The translations under genes and the position numbers were made by a program. The notes under the pieces were generated by a model. That model saw only the letters and a list, made by a program, of their open reading frames with translations. It had not been told where the DNA came from and did not search any database. Below, piece by piece: positions 23,243 to 35,368 of a stretch of DNA of 64,000 nt (its first letter is position 1; each line of letters begins with the position of its first letter). The stretch comes from Arctopsyche grandis. Lineage: Eukaryota; Arthropoda; Insecta; Trichoptera; Hydropsychidae. Location: contig NC_135358.1 of assembly GCF_051622035.1 (NCBI RefSeq), forward strand, positions 1,738,501 to 1,802,500, written 5' to 3'.

Positions 23243-23308
<66 letters not shown>
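23243..23308. repeat. (AT)n microsatellite
   Basis: About 33 uninterrupted AT dinucleotides followed by a T run. It creates spurious Tyr-Ile ORFs on both strands. Confidence 0.95.
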
Positions 23309-23320
<12 letters not shown>

Positions 23321-24102
23321 TATGTACTTCTTTTTCGAGAAAATATGGGGGGGGGAGGCACAGACAAATATTAAAAGCAAAAGGGGGCCACGGTCCAAAT
23401 AAGGTTGAGAAACGCTGTTCTAGAATGTTAATATTCTAATAGAAAATAATTTTATATATGTACGAATTATCAATAGAACTACTTTTCATAAACAGACAAT
23501 CTTCTATGAACTACTTTTTTATTATTTCAATCATTGGGGATCTAAAGGTATTTTTACTAATTAATTTCTTGCGTGTTCTAACTTTTAAATGAACTTGAAG
23601 ATACATTTTTCTTGTGGTTTTATGTTCCTAATTGAAAATCGATCGAATTATTTGGTAAGCAATTCAGTTTACTAAAATATAATGATTGAAAATGGACCTA
23701 CGAAACACAAACCAATTAGAAATGCATAAACTATTTTTAAACACCAAGTTCAGACGTTGCTTAAACTTGACTCAATTATGGGCAAATTGATGTAATATCC
23801 AAGTTAGTTATTGGACTGATATGTGTTTACTTTCCAACACCGTTCAAAATTGGCGTCAATTATTCGCAATACATCAACATTTACGATATATTTGAACTGC
23901 GTTTTCTTCCGATGATAGGCTCCGACCCCGAATACAGTTTTCTTTGCGCCATTGCAACATACGGTACGTTTCAAACATTTCGTTTGGTAATAAAACAAAA
24001 AGTTATCTCATATAATAGTTTATTATATCGCGTGTGTCACGCTTCGACATTCGAGATGGACCCCGAACTGTGTAAAGGTATTTTATATATATGTATACAT
24101 AA

Positions 24103-27100
24103 TCATAAAAAATCTCCTATATCATTCAGAGAATATAACATGTAGTCTTTATGTACTGTCAAGTTAAGCAATAGTCTATAATTTTTAGATGATATTTTTT
24201 TCTCTATCAGTTTCAATCTCCGCTTGTTTGAAATCGTTACATCCACGCTCACTTCGACGATGCCTAAATATGTAATACTCGGACACATTTGTAAAACGGT
24301 GATCACCGATTCTGCCGTGACTAGTTTTTCTTTGCACAATGCATTCGTGGTCGTCATTAGATTGAGCACTAGTAATGACGGACAAGGTTGAAATAGTTCA
24401 ATAAACAAATTGACATCCCTTATGCCGACTTTCAATCTGAAATTAAATAAAAAATGGTTTATAGCAATTTATTATTGTATATGTAGGGTTGAAATTGAAC
24501 GAAAGGCTGATGTATGGGCTATGGCTGAGAAAGGGTATGTTACAACTGATTGTGAGAAGGGGATGGAAAGGGGCAGGGATGTAACGGTTAGTCGCAGTTG
24601 GACCTGCGCTCCGCGCGGTTGGTCGCTAAACCTCCGCACGTATCGTCTTAATAAACAACATGACTGAAAACGCACGTGTTTGATCTTCACCTAAACCACC
24701 ACATCCATGAACAGCGTCATCTGTCAGGAATCTCTACCACATATATATTATATAAGATACATGTGTATACATATGTATTGTAAAATACTTACTCCAAGAT
24801 TTTGAGATTCTTAGCGAGGTGAAGACTTTTGGGTAAATTTTCTATACTGATTATGTCTGTGTGATTGTTCCTTACATAGAATGACTCTAATAAAGGACAC
24901 CCTTCAAAAATCTGAAACCAAAGTTTGTAAGGATTTGATTTGAAATTTCAAAAATAATAATGTGTACATGTATATATGTAAATATTGTATGTACGTGATA
25001 ATGAAAATTACATACTATAGCAAATAGATTTTTCGATATGTACGGCACGTTTGATATGCTGAGATATTTCAACTTTTTAAATTCTGATACAGAATCTAAA
25101 TATGAATTGTTTATTGTCCATTCGTGACACGTCATTTTACTGCAAAATAAATAAAATCATGTGTTAAATCGCTTTAATTACTACAAGAGTGGCAACTTAT
25201 TCTATACGTGTCATAATTTTGTTCAAATTATTTAATCATAAATAGCCTTTTGGTTAATTGGTTCATCATTTTTCTTTTTAGTTATAGTAAGGTAGACATA
25301 CTGCAATTTTATTATATTTTTTATACATACAACTGTCATTGAAACTGTATTTGGAAGTAAATATCAACAAAACGTAAGAATATCAACAAGAACTTCTATA
25401 TATATACTGTTGGCTACCGATGTTTCCTCTAGTGCAATAAGTTTCTGTGCATTTAGCGCCATCTATTGAAAATTTATTTAATTCATTTTTATATTGTTAT
25501 GTAGATAGGTAATCAAATATAAATATTAAAATTAATATATTTAAAAGGTATTCGAAAAAAATACGACCGCATGCGGATCGAACACAGGACCGACACATTT
25601 CTTTTAATTAATAGCTTAATATGCCATAACCCATGCGATATTACACAACACTAATATTTTATATTAACCCTCTCTCACCGAAGTGGGGTATGCAAAGTGC
25701 CCCAGTTTTTACGTTTTTCGTAATAACTATGTGGTTTTCAAAGCTATACACCCTATATTTTTTCTATTCCTAGAATGAACTACATGGAATTTATTTTAAT
25801 AGATTTTGTATGATTTAGAAAAGGGGTACATCGTAAAAAAATACATTTATACATTCCAAAGTATGATTTAAAGGCGGTAGCTATAAGTCATGTTTTTGAA
25901 TGTTCGCTTGCATATTTTTGTTGATCGATGAATCAATGCGAGAGAAAGCGAAGGCTATATTTTCGTAAACTATTGCTTTCGTCGCTTGTGGCGAGTGGCG
26001 CATTGAGTCATCCAGTCGCCTGTTGGCCTTACACATATGCGTTCACATGTCGATGCTCGTCGCTATTTTTTAGTACAAAAATAGTCAAAAACATGCTATA
26101 CGACCAAAACTTTTTCATGCTGATGTACATATAAAATGATTAATAAGATATATATTGAACTCATTTGTATTGAGAACAGCTGTATTTTGATTGAAAAATA
26201 CTGCGGGTCTTACTCGACCCCGGTTCAGGACACTCGTCCGATCTCGACGCTCCGTCCTTCAAAGGTTAATGGAAATTTGTATTGTTTAGACGGTAAAAGT
26301 AATTGTCAACGTCATGATATGGACAGCAAAGCTTACAATAATATTATTAAAGACCTTGCATTGAATTATATTTTAAATAATATTATATAGTTAAATAGAA
26401 ACTAATTAAAATAAATAAAGAAATAATTTTAAGTCCATACTCAGTTGTCGTAAGTCGACTATAGTAAGTAAAAGTACCATATTGAACATTCACTATCTCA
26501 AAAATTTCCACATGTTGATTACAGTGTGTGTATTAACATTAAATATTAAAACGTTGCCAATCTCTATGCCAACTAAACAGGAAGCATTTATCAAATTAAA
26601 AAAAAAACTTACGAAATTGCACACTCATGAGTCTTGACTATGTGTTTAATTTGAAGTACTTCAATGTTTTTATGTGTCTCTGCAATATTTTTAAGTGGGA
26701 TATCTTTTGATGAGCCGTTGGCAATTCTAGAAACTCGAGCCCTCTTCAGCAAATGTGACTTGTCCTCTGCGGCTTTAGCTGTACAGTAGAAAAATTACAA
26801 CATATCTATTGTATAGGTATTATTAGAGACACGTATTTTGGGCATTTTGCTATTAATGCTTAATTGAAGCTAAAATTCGGAATAGATGCTAAATTTGTAT
26901 AAAACAAAAGTGAAATTTGTATAAAATTAATAGACAATTTTAAAGGGTCTTTCTATCCCTTTGCCCATTTGTTATGTGAAGAAATTGAGGGGATAAAACA
27001 GAGCTTGCAGTTTACTATAGACGGTGGTTTTCCTGCCAAAACCAAGCAACTGCTTTTGTCTACTACTGTAGACAAAAGAAAAGAAGACAGTTGGAGTTGT

Positions 27101-30100
27101 CTATCCAAAAGGCTGCTCAAAAAAGCGTCTTAAAACTAGACTCGCACTCAAGACTAAATGAGACAAATCTATTCCTCCAAACATTGAGTAAACTATTCAA
27201 TCCATCTGTTGCAGCTACAAAATCTAATATTAATGTTAAAGAAACAGTTTTGTTTTTTAGAAACCTGCCATTGTTTAATGTATTAACAGAGGCTCAATGT
27301 TTGGAAGGATGTTAGCACTTTTTTAGACAATTAATAGAGAATATAAAAAGTGAATCCATGCCGGATATATTGCTATTATTGATGGCAACAAAAATTAAAT
27401 ATGAAGAGTTTGGTTGTGCAGCTCTAAAATCTTTTTGGTGTCCCGTCAATAGTGTGAATGCTGAAAGGTATTTTAGTAAATACAATATAATTGTTACCGA
27501 TCGTCGCACGAATCTCAAAAAAGAATCTGTAGAAATATGCTCCATATTGAGTTTTAATAAATTTTAATTGGTATTATATTTTTTGTCCTTGTATTTTTAT
27601 ATTCATGTTTTTTTCATTGTAATTGTAATTCAAAAACATTTTTAATTGTTGTGTCGTCTTTAAATTGTATATATGTATATAAATTTTATTCAAATTCATC
27701 GAAATTTTTTATTATTTAAAATTAAACTCTCCATAGAAATAGATGCTAAAATTGAACATTTTTAATGCCCTAAAACGCTTTAAGTCAAAATGAAAAGGCT
27801 AAAATTGACAAAAATAGATGCCCAAAATACGTGTCTCTAGATATTATATAATACATACATATAATCAGAAACAATATTGGAAAATTACCTCTAACTGATA
27901 AACAGCAAGGCTGTAGAGTCAGATGTCTTATGTCGTTCAATTGAGAAAGATACTGTTCGACGTGGAATCCATTTTCAGGACAATATTTATCACCATAGAG
28001 ACTAATACATTTCGTTGATCGTCTCTCTATCATCGCTTTGGTTCTAGCCTTGAAATAATATATTTATATGATACAGTTTTAATACCGCCAACAGTTTATT
28101 AAAGGCTTTATATTATACCCACCAAAATATCTTGAATTTCGAGTACTTCGCTTATATAAAAGTGGATATTAACAATACGTTCATTTTCTAAAGTTGACAG
28201 TGGTTTAACGTCAATCAAACTAGGAACATTAACAAGTTCTAGAAAGAAAAAAAATAAAACCATCATAATATATACATTTATTGTACGTGCAATTAAAATT
28301 TGATAAGCATACCTGGAATAAGTGTATCTGTCACGAATGCTCCTGATAATGTTTCAATGATTAAAAAATCGTTTTTATAGAAGTTATTCGTGAATTTAGA
28401 AATGAAGGAGCCGGGCAGTGAATTGAGTGAAAAGTTGCGAATTTCATAATCGTACGAGTATTTTAATTTAATTGATATTACACGCATGTCTTTCGGTACC
28501 ACACATACGTTACGCAGGAATGCCGGGTCCATGTAAACCGCTTTTAACTAAAAAGTAAATTTAATTATCCGTTTGATCATTGTATTTAGGTTCTACAAAT
28601 CCAAAGATACTTTAGGAATAAATCTACTAATGTTTTTGACTAGTATAACCTTCGTATGTCTATCTTCAAAAATTGTATCACTCGTAATAGATTTAATAAC
28701 CATTTTCCTCCCCTAACTGCGCCCATAGAACTTGTATACACATATTTAAATCTAAGTTAAACATATTTTTCTATTTAAAATATTCAATAGCAAACGAGTA
28801 AATATATATAAGAAACCACCCAATGCAACGTTTGGCAAAAATAGATGAAAATAATTGTAGTTAGGCTTCTGAGCTCTTTTTCCTATTATACTGTACATTA
28901 ACATTAGAATAATATAATACTATGGTTACTAACACATTAAATTAAAATTGTATAATAGAAAATGATCAGTAGTTATTAAAATAGAAATAAGATGTATTGT
29001 GAACATAATTTATTAATAATAAAAAGCATTAAAAAATAAAAAAAAATCAAGAGATGAAAACAATTAATAACATTGAGCAACAAAAAATTGATGGAGCAGA
29101 AACTAATCAATATTTCTTGAAAGTTTGACTCACTGAATTCGAATATGACAATGATTTTTGTCTTATTCGAATTCATTATCCGTTTCTTCTCGTTTATGAG
29201 ATATGGGCGTTTAAAAAAGGCAACAAATTTTTTGGTTTGTTTATAATTCCAAAAGTGGTCAGTAAAAGAATGAAAAAATTATCAGTAATTAATTTTAAAA
29301 TTGATCAGTAACTTGTTCTAAATGAGCAGTAGAATACAGTAAATGATCAGTAAATTATTCATTTTTGTTCACTAAATTATTATTTTTTTATCAGTAAATA
29401 AATCCTTTTTGATCAGTATTTTATTTAAATACTGATCAAAACGGATTTTCTATCAGTGAAATTATAATTTTTGACATTCAGATGATAGCGCGTCACCCCG
29501 CTACTGTCCATTCCCACTCTCCTCATGGTCCGCACACCGTAATATCATTTTTTTTTTTAAGTTTTATTTCATCAATATTTTCACAAAAAAAAAATATCTT
29601 AGCAGCCAACACTTATTTATTTAAGGGCCAGGTTAGGTTAGGTTAAGTTAGGGTTGGCCCTATCCATTTAAGATTAGGTTGCTATGGTCGGTATTTGAAA
29701 ACGGAGAGGGGGGAGATTATTAAAAGAATGTTGCTAAGTGGCAAAATTCATCAGGATTTTTTATATACTAGGAGCCATAGTGCGATATGGCAACACTGAC
29801 GATTTTCTGGCTGTCAAAAAGAAATGATCATTTTTAAATGATATTACTAATCATCAACCGTTTAATTTTATTATCTGATCATTTTTGTTTGATAACTGAT
29901 TATTTAGTTTAATAACTGATCATTTAGTTTAATAACTGAGTACATATGTATATGACAACTGATAATTTCAAAATATTTACTGACAATTTCGTTATTTTTG
30001 TTGATCAAAAGCCGAATAAATTACTGATTAATTAAATACACGCCTTTAAATAATGCGCAATTTTTATATTTTGCAGTCTTTAACTCAAAATCTAGTATTA

Positions 30101-31633
30101 GAGTGCTAAAAGTAAGTATTGGAATCAAGAGTCTGATTTTTTTCTATTGATTGTGATTTTTTATTGCTTTTAAATGCTTATAATTAATTATTCAGTTTAT
30201 TTTAAGTCAAAAATATATTTTTTTTTTGAGCCATTGTATGTATTATTAATCATAAAATGTTATATGACGCAATGTTAATTGTTGAGAAATTAGCGTATAT
30301 TTAGAATACGAAAGTTAATAAATTGAATACTCAACAAACCACTATTTCATCGACATACTCTTCAACGTCAGCTCCCATTTCTTTTATAGGCTTATGAAAA
30401 TGATTGACGATATTTACATACCACATGTTATACAGCAAATACAAACCATCTCTCGGCACGAGGGAGAACGAAAACGTCAAGAACTGAAAACATAGCATTT
30501 TCCAGTTAGAATCCAATAAGACTGTTGTGTATTTACTGTTTATTGTATTTTGGACTCACATATCGTTCTCCGTAAGTGACGAGGAAAGACGTAGTCAAAC
30601 TGGATCCGATCAAGTTGACATGCCTAAGATTTTCCAAAGTGAGTACGGCTCGCACCAATTCGGAACGACAATACCAATGAACATACGAGAAATCCAGATG
30701 TGTTATATACGTTTTGTTCTGTCGTAAGAAACGCATGATTGAATCGAAACCAATACCTTCTCCATAGGAGGGATTGAAAGTAAGCTTTCTGAAAGAGAAA
30801 ATAGTACAGAATGATTAGTTGCTATTAAAATAGGCTACTTACTATCACTAACAGTATGATAGATTGATTTTATTATTACGAGATCTACAAATAATAAAAA
30901 ATAAATAAAGACGGGTCAGCTATCTCTTCAAGTCAATATTTTAAATGATGAATAAAATTTGATTTTAAATATAAAAAGAAAATACGAATATGTAACAATA
31001 CTGTTTACCTTTTGGATACAATTCAAAGAAAATATTACCATCGTTAGCTTTTGTTCAACTTTTTATAAACAGTGTTATATATCTCTATACATTGAAGTAA
31101 CTTGCATATAATATTATTCAATCTACTTGATATTGAACAAATTTAACTTTCATAATATATATTATTTTCCATACCATAATCTATGAGCATTGTGGTATAA
31201 TGTTATGTAGTTTGATTCGATTTACCTGGCAAATATTTATCATCTTGTACATATTATACATGGGTGAGGCTAAAGCAAATGAAACAAAGAAAAAGCAAAT
31301 AAATATATGTATATCGCTTAATTATATACTTAATTATTAAGTAAGAGTCTGCAGAAACGATAAGTATCAAATTGAAGGCGTTTCAACAGTGGGATGGAAA
31401 GCGTTGAAGATACTTTTGAGGTGATGTGGCAAAGATCGTTTGTATGATACAATGTAACAGTCGAGAGGTGACATTGTGTGACGGACAACACTAGCGGCCT
31501 ACTTGCACGTGCTGTTGTTTTTGAAGAAGAGTTCGAATTTGGTGCACGTCTTGGAGAGTGCGATGACGGAAAAGGTGTCGAGGTATTGGTAGATGGTGAG
31601 GATGAGCTCGTCGGGAAGCGTCAGGAGTGCCAT
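24103..31633 (-). CDS. F-box/leucine-rich-repeat protein
   Basis: Predicted 585 residues in ten exons: 31633-31503, 30788-30560, 30483-30340, 28547-28313, 28238-28123, 28048-27889, 26778-26613, 25139-25016, 24911-24793, 24436-24103; every junction is GT/AG and in frame. Residues 4-40 are an F-box (LPDELILTIYQYLDTFSVIA, then CTKFELFF). Later exons show leucine-rich-repeat-like segments: ITHLDFSYVH, LENLRHVNLIGSSLT, IRHLTLQPC, LKYLSISNVP, CPLLESFYVRNN, LAKNLKILE, CPSLLVLNL, CPSITYLGIVEV. F-box proteins of this kind bind Skp1-Cullin-1 ligases and choose substrates through the LRRs; the target here is unknown. The FBXL orthologue group is not identified. Introns carry a hAT remnant, a piggyBac-like MITE and a LINE 3' piece. 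Confidence 0.86.
25350..25480. repeat. Dispersed repeat (copy at 8430-8585)
   Basis: Shares ATCAACAAAACGTA, CTTCTATATATA-ACTGTTG and GATGTTTCCTCTAG with 8430-8585. In the F-box gene intron between exons 7 and 8. Confidence 0.5.
25668..26265. mobile_element. piggyBac-like MITE with TTAA flanks
   Basis: 598 bp bounded by TTAA on both sides (25664-25667, 26266-26269). Ends are CCCTCTCTCACCGAAG and (inverted) CCTTTGAAGGACGGAGCG, the CCCT/CCTTTG style of piggyBac termini. The two long ORFs across it have no recognisable transposase. F-box gene intron 7. Confidence 0.7.
26824..27839 (+). mobile_element. hAT element with decayed transposase
   Basis: 1016 bp. Perfect TIR TAGAGACACGTATTTTGGGCAT at both ends; flanking 8 bp GGTATTAT (26816-26823) and GATATTAT (27840-27847) match at 7 of 8. 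Inside, plus-strand ORF pieces at about 27091-27315 and 27358-27567; the second ends with FWCPVNSVNAERYFSKYNII and TDRRTNLKKE, the C-terminal dimerisation block of hAT transposases. The frame between the pieces is broken and the N-terminal part is absent, so the element is non-autonomous. It lies in the F-box gene intron between exons 6 and 7, opposite in sense. Confidence 0.88.
28855..29035 (+). repeat. 3' UTR piece of a Jockey-like LINE
   Basis: About 180 bp that match, in reverse, 49905-50100, the region just 3' of a Jockey-type RT fragment: GAGCTCTTTTTCCTATTATAC, TGTACATTAACATTAGAA, AATAGAAAATGATCAGTAG and GTGAACATAATTTA. It ends in A-rich sequence near 29040, as expected of a 5'-truncated insertion. 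F-box gene intron 3. Confidence 0.65.
29215..30060. repeat. Element with inverted arrays of a TGATCAGTAA motif
   Basis: Left part (29255-29420) carries about eight copies of WGATCAGTAA-like sequence every 20-25 bp; right part (29825-30030) carries about ten copies in the opposite orientation (AACTGATCATTT). The centre is unrelated. The far ends read GGGCGTTTAAA and, inverted, TTTAAAGGCGTGTA. This fits the subterminal repeat arrays of some cut-and-paste transposons. No coding region. Within F-box gene intron 3. Confidence 0.55.
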
Positions 31634-32285
31634 CGTCTTATTCTAGCTCTGCTCTGCTCTGGTCCACTCCACTCCTCTCCTCTCCTCTCCTCTTCGCTTG
31701 TTTGTGACAGATCAGAACAGCTGTTTTGATCCCGTGTCGACTACTTCGCAGCAACCTGTCGCGTGTGGGTACCATTCAAATATGTGTCAAACGATGAATT
31801 TCAGCCGTAGCACGAGTACATATGCCCATGAAATATTATTTATTTTTATACAATACCGTTGTTGGAAACACTACAGTCGTTGGCCATGCTAAGATCGTTG
31901 GTCACTTGGATTTTATATCTAAAAATATAAGAAGCCTGTGACCAGGCGCGGCTCATATATTTTATTTTGTAGGGATATGGCACGACTTGTACCATACGAA
32001 ACTAGGTCGATGATATTTCCCTCATCGAACTTAATCTGTACAAATGACATCATCGTGTCCTGTTCTCGTACACGAAAGTCAGCCGTGGCCGAAATACTTC
32101 GTCCACCTTTCCCACCGTTTGCCCGCGGCCGTCTTCTATGGAAGCTTTGCGCGACAAGTCTGTAGCGCGCGGCTGTGTTCCATAGTATAGAACAGGTGGT
32201 CGAGTGAAAGGTTTCGACTGTTTCCCGGCCTATGGAAATTCAGTTGAGTTTGAAAGAGGATCGTTTATTTTCGTTCAATTGGTAC
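31634..32285. other. F-box gene promoter side and repeat border
   Basis: Region upstream of the F-box gene start. 31645-31690 is a CTCTCCTCT-type low-complexity tract. About 31950-32215 is GC-richer than its surroundings without a recognised gene. From 32210 to 32281 (CGGCCTATGGAAATTCAGTTGA) it is an inverted match to 34440-34510. Confidence 0.4.
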
Positions 32286-33372
32286 TGTGGCGGCTCGCTT
32301 ATACGACATGGTCGAGTTTGGTTGCCTTCCTGCGAGTGGGAACCAACTCGGCTGGGTTCGGAGAGCTACTACTCACTCTGTCTTCAGCTGTCATATAATA
32401 AACACGTGCATTAACATGCCAGTCGTCTCATTCGTTCATCCTCCATACTGGTGACCCCCGACATCGAGCCACGCAGCCTCGATCAATTTCAACATGCCGC
32501 TCATCCCTGCCTCGCCGAGCCAGGCGGAGAAGCTACCCGCCGCGCCCCCATCGCCATCAACACGCGTCGCGGCCCGCGGGTGACAATAAACGAGCAGACA
32601 CGGCTACCTACCTACCTACCTACCGACGTTCAGCCACAACGTCGATGACAGGTGCTTTAAAAAAATGGGGGAGCGAATGAGAAGACGATCTTGACAGCTG
32701 GATGTGGAGTCATGCGCGATCCACTACACATAGAACGGTCATCCAGCACCACAAGACATACACCACCTCAGCACCATCATCATCATCATCATCAAGGCCC
32801 CGTCCGTCCCCACGAGCGTCGTCACGCCGAGACGGGCGGTAGCGCTACAACACCTCCACGAGCCACAACGACTCACGGTCCAGCTCGGAGTATCATCAAC
32901 CACATCGATGCCCCTGCCGCCCCCGCCGCCCCACCAACCGACATCAGCCTCGGAAGAGCGGCGCCGCCGCAGCATCGCATCGCATCGGCGCGACCATCGG
33001 ACCACCCACCGTCCTGCTCGCGACGTCACCGCCCTCGAATCTATCGACCATTCAGGGCGGTACACCTATGTACACAGCGGATGACCCACGTCAACAATTT
33101 TTTTTCTCCCCACGTAATAATTTTTTTCTCTTTGTGTAACAATAATTTTTTTCTTTTGTAAAATTTGTTTCATTGTAATTTTGGTATCGCTGATGCTGGG
33201 GGGGGAGTGATGTGGCGGCTCGCTTATACGACATGGTCGAGTTTGGTTGCCTTCCTGCGAGTGGGAACCAACTCGGCTGGGTTCGGAGAGCTACTACTCA
33301 CTCTGTCTTCAGCTGTCATATAATAAACACGTGCATTAACATGCCAGTCGTCTCATTCGTTCATCCTCCATA
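32286..33372 (+). mobile_element. Miniature LTR element (TRIM-like), whole, very young
   Basis: Two 162 bp LTRs, 32286-32447 and 33211-33372, that I find identical base for base, flanked by the 4 bp target duplication GTAC (32282-32285, 33373-33376). A TGG-starting primer-binding-type site follows the left LTR (TGGTGACCCCCGAC at 32449), and a purine tract CTGGGGGGGGAGTGA precedes the right LTR. The 763 bp interior is GC-rich with CAT/CAC repeats and has no recognisable gag or pol, so it is structurally non-autonomous. Identical LTRs imply a recent insertion. Confidence 0.88.
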
Positions 33373-33718
33373 GTACAATGGTTATTGTATGTACGAAGAG
33401 GTTTCTTCGGAGAAGTGATCTGTTTGAACTCCAGAGGCTCACTCTGCCGGTGGAGGTTGCTGCGTTGCTTTATAAACGTTTTGGGTTGAAGTGTGTCGTG
33501 TGCACATCTTTTGTTCTTGGTACTCGCGAGCGTGGTTTTATGGGTTTATGGGTTCAGTGAGTTCTTCCTTTGTTTCCAAGACACGTGTATAGAAACACGT
33601 GTCGACCTTTTGACGAGGCGAGCGTGTGCCATGCGTTAATGACTTTCCTGGATATGTGTCGCAGTGACCTGATGAGATCATTTCAGTTGTACTATATGCC
33701 TACAATAGAATTTCTGAA
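33373..33718. other. Repeat-cluster segment
   Basis: Contains GTTATTGTATGTACG and TGAACTCC-GAGGCTCACT blocks that recur in the same orientation at about 34925-35005. No gene recognised. Confidence 0.35.
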
Positions 33719-34145
33719 CTTTGCACGGGATTTCGAGCCTTATATGCGCTTATTTCAACTGTTTTAAGGTTTAAAATTGGTTGAATACATTACTGAGAGT
33801 TGAATGCCATGTATTCAATTTGCTTAAAATGAATATATACCAGTCAAAATTAGTTTTTTGTGGAATCATACTGAAACCTCGTTTATGTGACGTCACGTCT
33901 GTTGAACAATGGCGACGATACGTCTCAATTGTATGAAGAATGATTATTTGACAATTAAGCCAAAACTACGAGATATATTATGTATTTTATTGTTTAAAAT
34001 AATACTTTATGTGTTAATTAACATATCTGGTTACTTGAGTCAATATTAAAATCTGTATTTTAAGTCGAAAACTCGATTGCCAAATTCGCGAAAAAGGTGC
34101 CGCGTACAGGGCTTGTTCGCTATATTTATTGCCACGGGCAAAGGG
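33719..34145. mobile_element. piggyBac-like MITE, copy 2
   Basis: Inverted copy of 3219-3631, bounded by CTTTGCACGGGAT on the left and (inverted) CCCTTTGCCCGTGGC on the right. It keeps the TGACGTCA palindrome and carries about 30 extra bases (GTTGAACAATGGCGACGATA region) beside it. Confidence 0.68.
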
Positions 34146-34439
34146 ATAAAGGCGATTCGACTCGCTCCAGATACGCAATCACGAGTACACGGGAAATCCC
34201 AAGGAGCTACGCAACTACGCATCAAACATTACGCATACACAAAGGAAGACCTGGACCCCGTTGAAATCTTCCAGAACGTGATATCACCAGCCCAGATACA
34301 CGTTGCTCAAGCAACACCTTTATAAACCAGTGCATCGTCCCCGTCAGTGAGATGTCAGTGAGTTTCAGGAACTCGACCTGGCTCGTTCCAGCGAATCACC
34401 TACCTACTTCGCTGTACATACAAATACACCTGTATTTAT

Positions 34440-34510
34440 CGAGTAATAAAGATCCTCTTCAAAATTCAACTGAATTTCCATAGGCCGAGAAACGGTCCAA
34501 ACCTTTAACC
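34440..34510 (-). repeat. Inverted partner of 32210-32281
   Basis: On the minus strand reads GTTTCTCGGCCTATGGAAATT, CAGTTGAATTTTGAAGAGGAT, as at 32215-32270. The pair brackets the cluster containing the TRIM-like element and the piggyBac-like MITE, and could be ends of a larger element that received those insertions, or two opposed copies of one repeat. Confidence 0.55.
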
Positions 34511-34549
34511 CGATCTTTGCTTTTTCGACCTTTCGATGCCGTAATGTAG

Positions 34550-34814
34550 ACCCGTTTGGGAGGTCACGCGTGTATGCATATCTATATGCAACCGACAAGT
34601 TTCTCCTACAATTCTTCAAATATGGGATTAACCGTTATCGATCACTGTCAAGTAAAGATAAATACAAGGATAAAATAGTACCAAAAACACTCCACGGGTG
34701 ATTTTTGGGACTGTGTACCATGTACATATATGGGCTAGGGGTGTTGCGTGTTTTGCATGTTTAAAAGTATCCAAAATAAACACGTACCACGTCCCACTCG
34801 GTGTGTTTTCACCC
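34550..34814. mobile_element. PIF/Harbinger-like MITE, partial copy
   Basis: Shares GCATATCTATATGCAACC, AAGTTTCTCCTACA, GATAAATACAAGGATAAAAT and TTTTTGG-ACTGTGTACCATGTA with 39690-39905, and the end GGTGTGTTTTCACCC followed by TTA. The left terminus is missing. Confidence 0.6.
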
Positions 34815-34868
34815 TTATTGTTCAGTGTTATTGTTATAGGCCGGCGCATCACGGTGCCGGCTCGAAAT

Positions 34869-34901
34869 AAATGGGTTCCTATTGACAATAGGAACCCATT
34901 T
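34869..34901. repeat. Perfect 16 bp inverted repeat, 1 nt centre
   Basis: AAATGGGTTCCTATTG, then A, then its exact inverse. A 33 nt perfect palindrome in the repeat cluster upstream of the SV2-like gene. Function unknown. Confidence 0.85.
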
Positions 34902-35324
34902 TAGCACGCTCATCCACCGAAGTCTAGTTATTGTATGTACGGCGAAGGAGATAGTTACTCGGCTTCAGAGGAGTTAGCAAGCTGAACTCCTGAAGCTCAC
35001 TGGCATCTGGGGGTGATGATTGATTGTGCAACGCGTAGCTTGGCTGCTGAGATCATGTTCTAGAATATTCCTACAGGGTCAAGGTTATCCTTTGTGTAGC
35101 TGTGTCTCAAAGTTTGTTTGGTGCGTAGCCGTAGTGGTGAGATCTGGCGCCCGAAAATTCCATCCATCTAATTATCATACTATAGAACTCGAGTGCCAGA
35201 TATTCCGTATTTGCGATTTTTGTGGCAATGATTGTCCGTTTGGTCCGTTTACCATTTCACATAGTGACATCATGAGATTATTTGCCGCTCCGTTCAGAAG
35301 TCCGTCCTCTCTAGAAATATGATA

Positions 35325-35368
35325 CAATGATTGATACAATTGAATAATTGAGATTGTATCAATCATTG
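35325..35368. repeat. Perfect 16 bp hairpin arms upstream of SV2-like gene
   Basis: CAATGATTGATACAAT (35325-35340) and its exact inverse (35353-35368) around a 12 nt loop, about 180 bp before the first recognised transporter exon. It could be a small transposon end or a hairpin element; nothing else supports a role. Confidence 0.7.

Noticed and set aside
23171-23439. ORFs rich in Tyr-Ile
   Set aside because: Produced by the (AT)n microsatellite on both strands.
24470-24720. GC-rich block starting TGTTACAACTGA with AATAAA, possible solo LTR
   Set aside because: No matching target duplication and no second copy in the window, so not called.
31478-31729. 83-codon plus-strand ORF
   Set aside because: Antisense shadow of the F-box exon, which has the real F-box signature and correct splice phase.
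32691-33161. 156-codon histidine-rich ORF
   Set aside because: Lies inside the miniature LTR element over CAT/CAC repeats; no protein family recognised.
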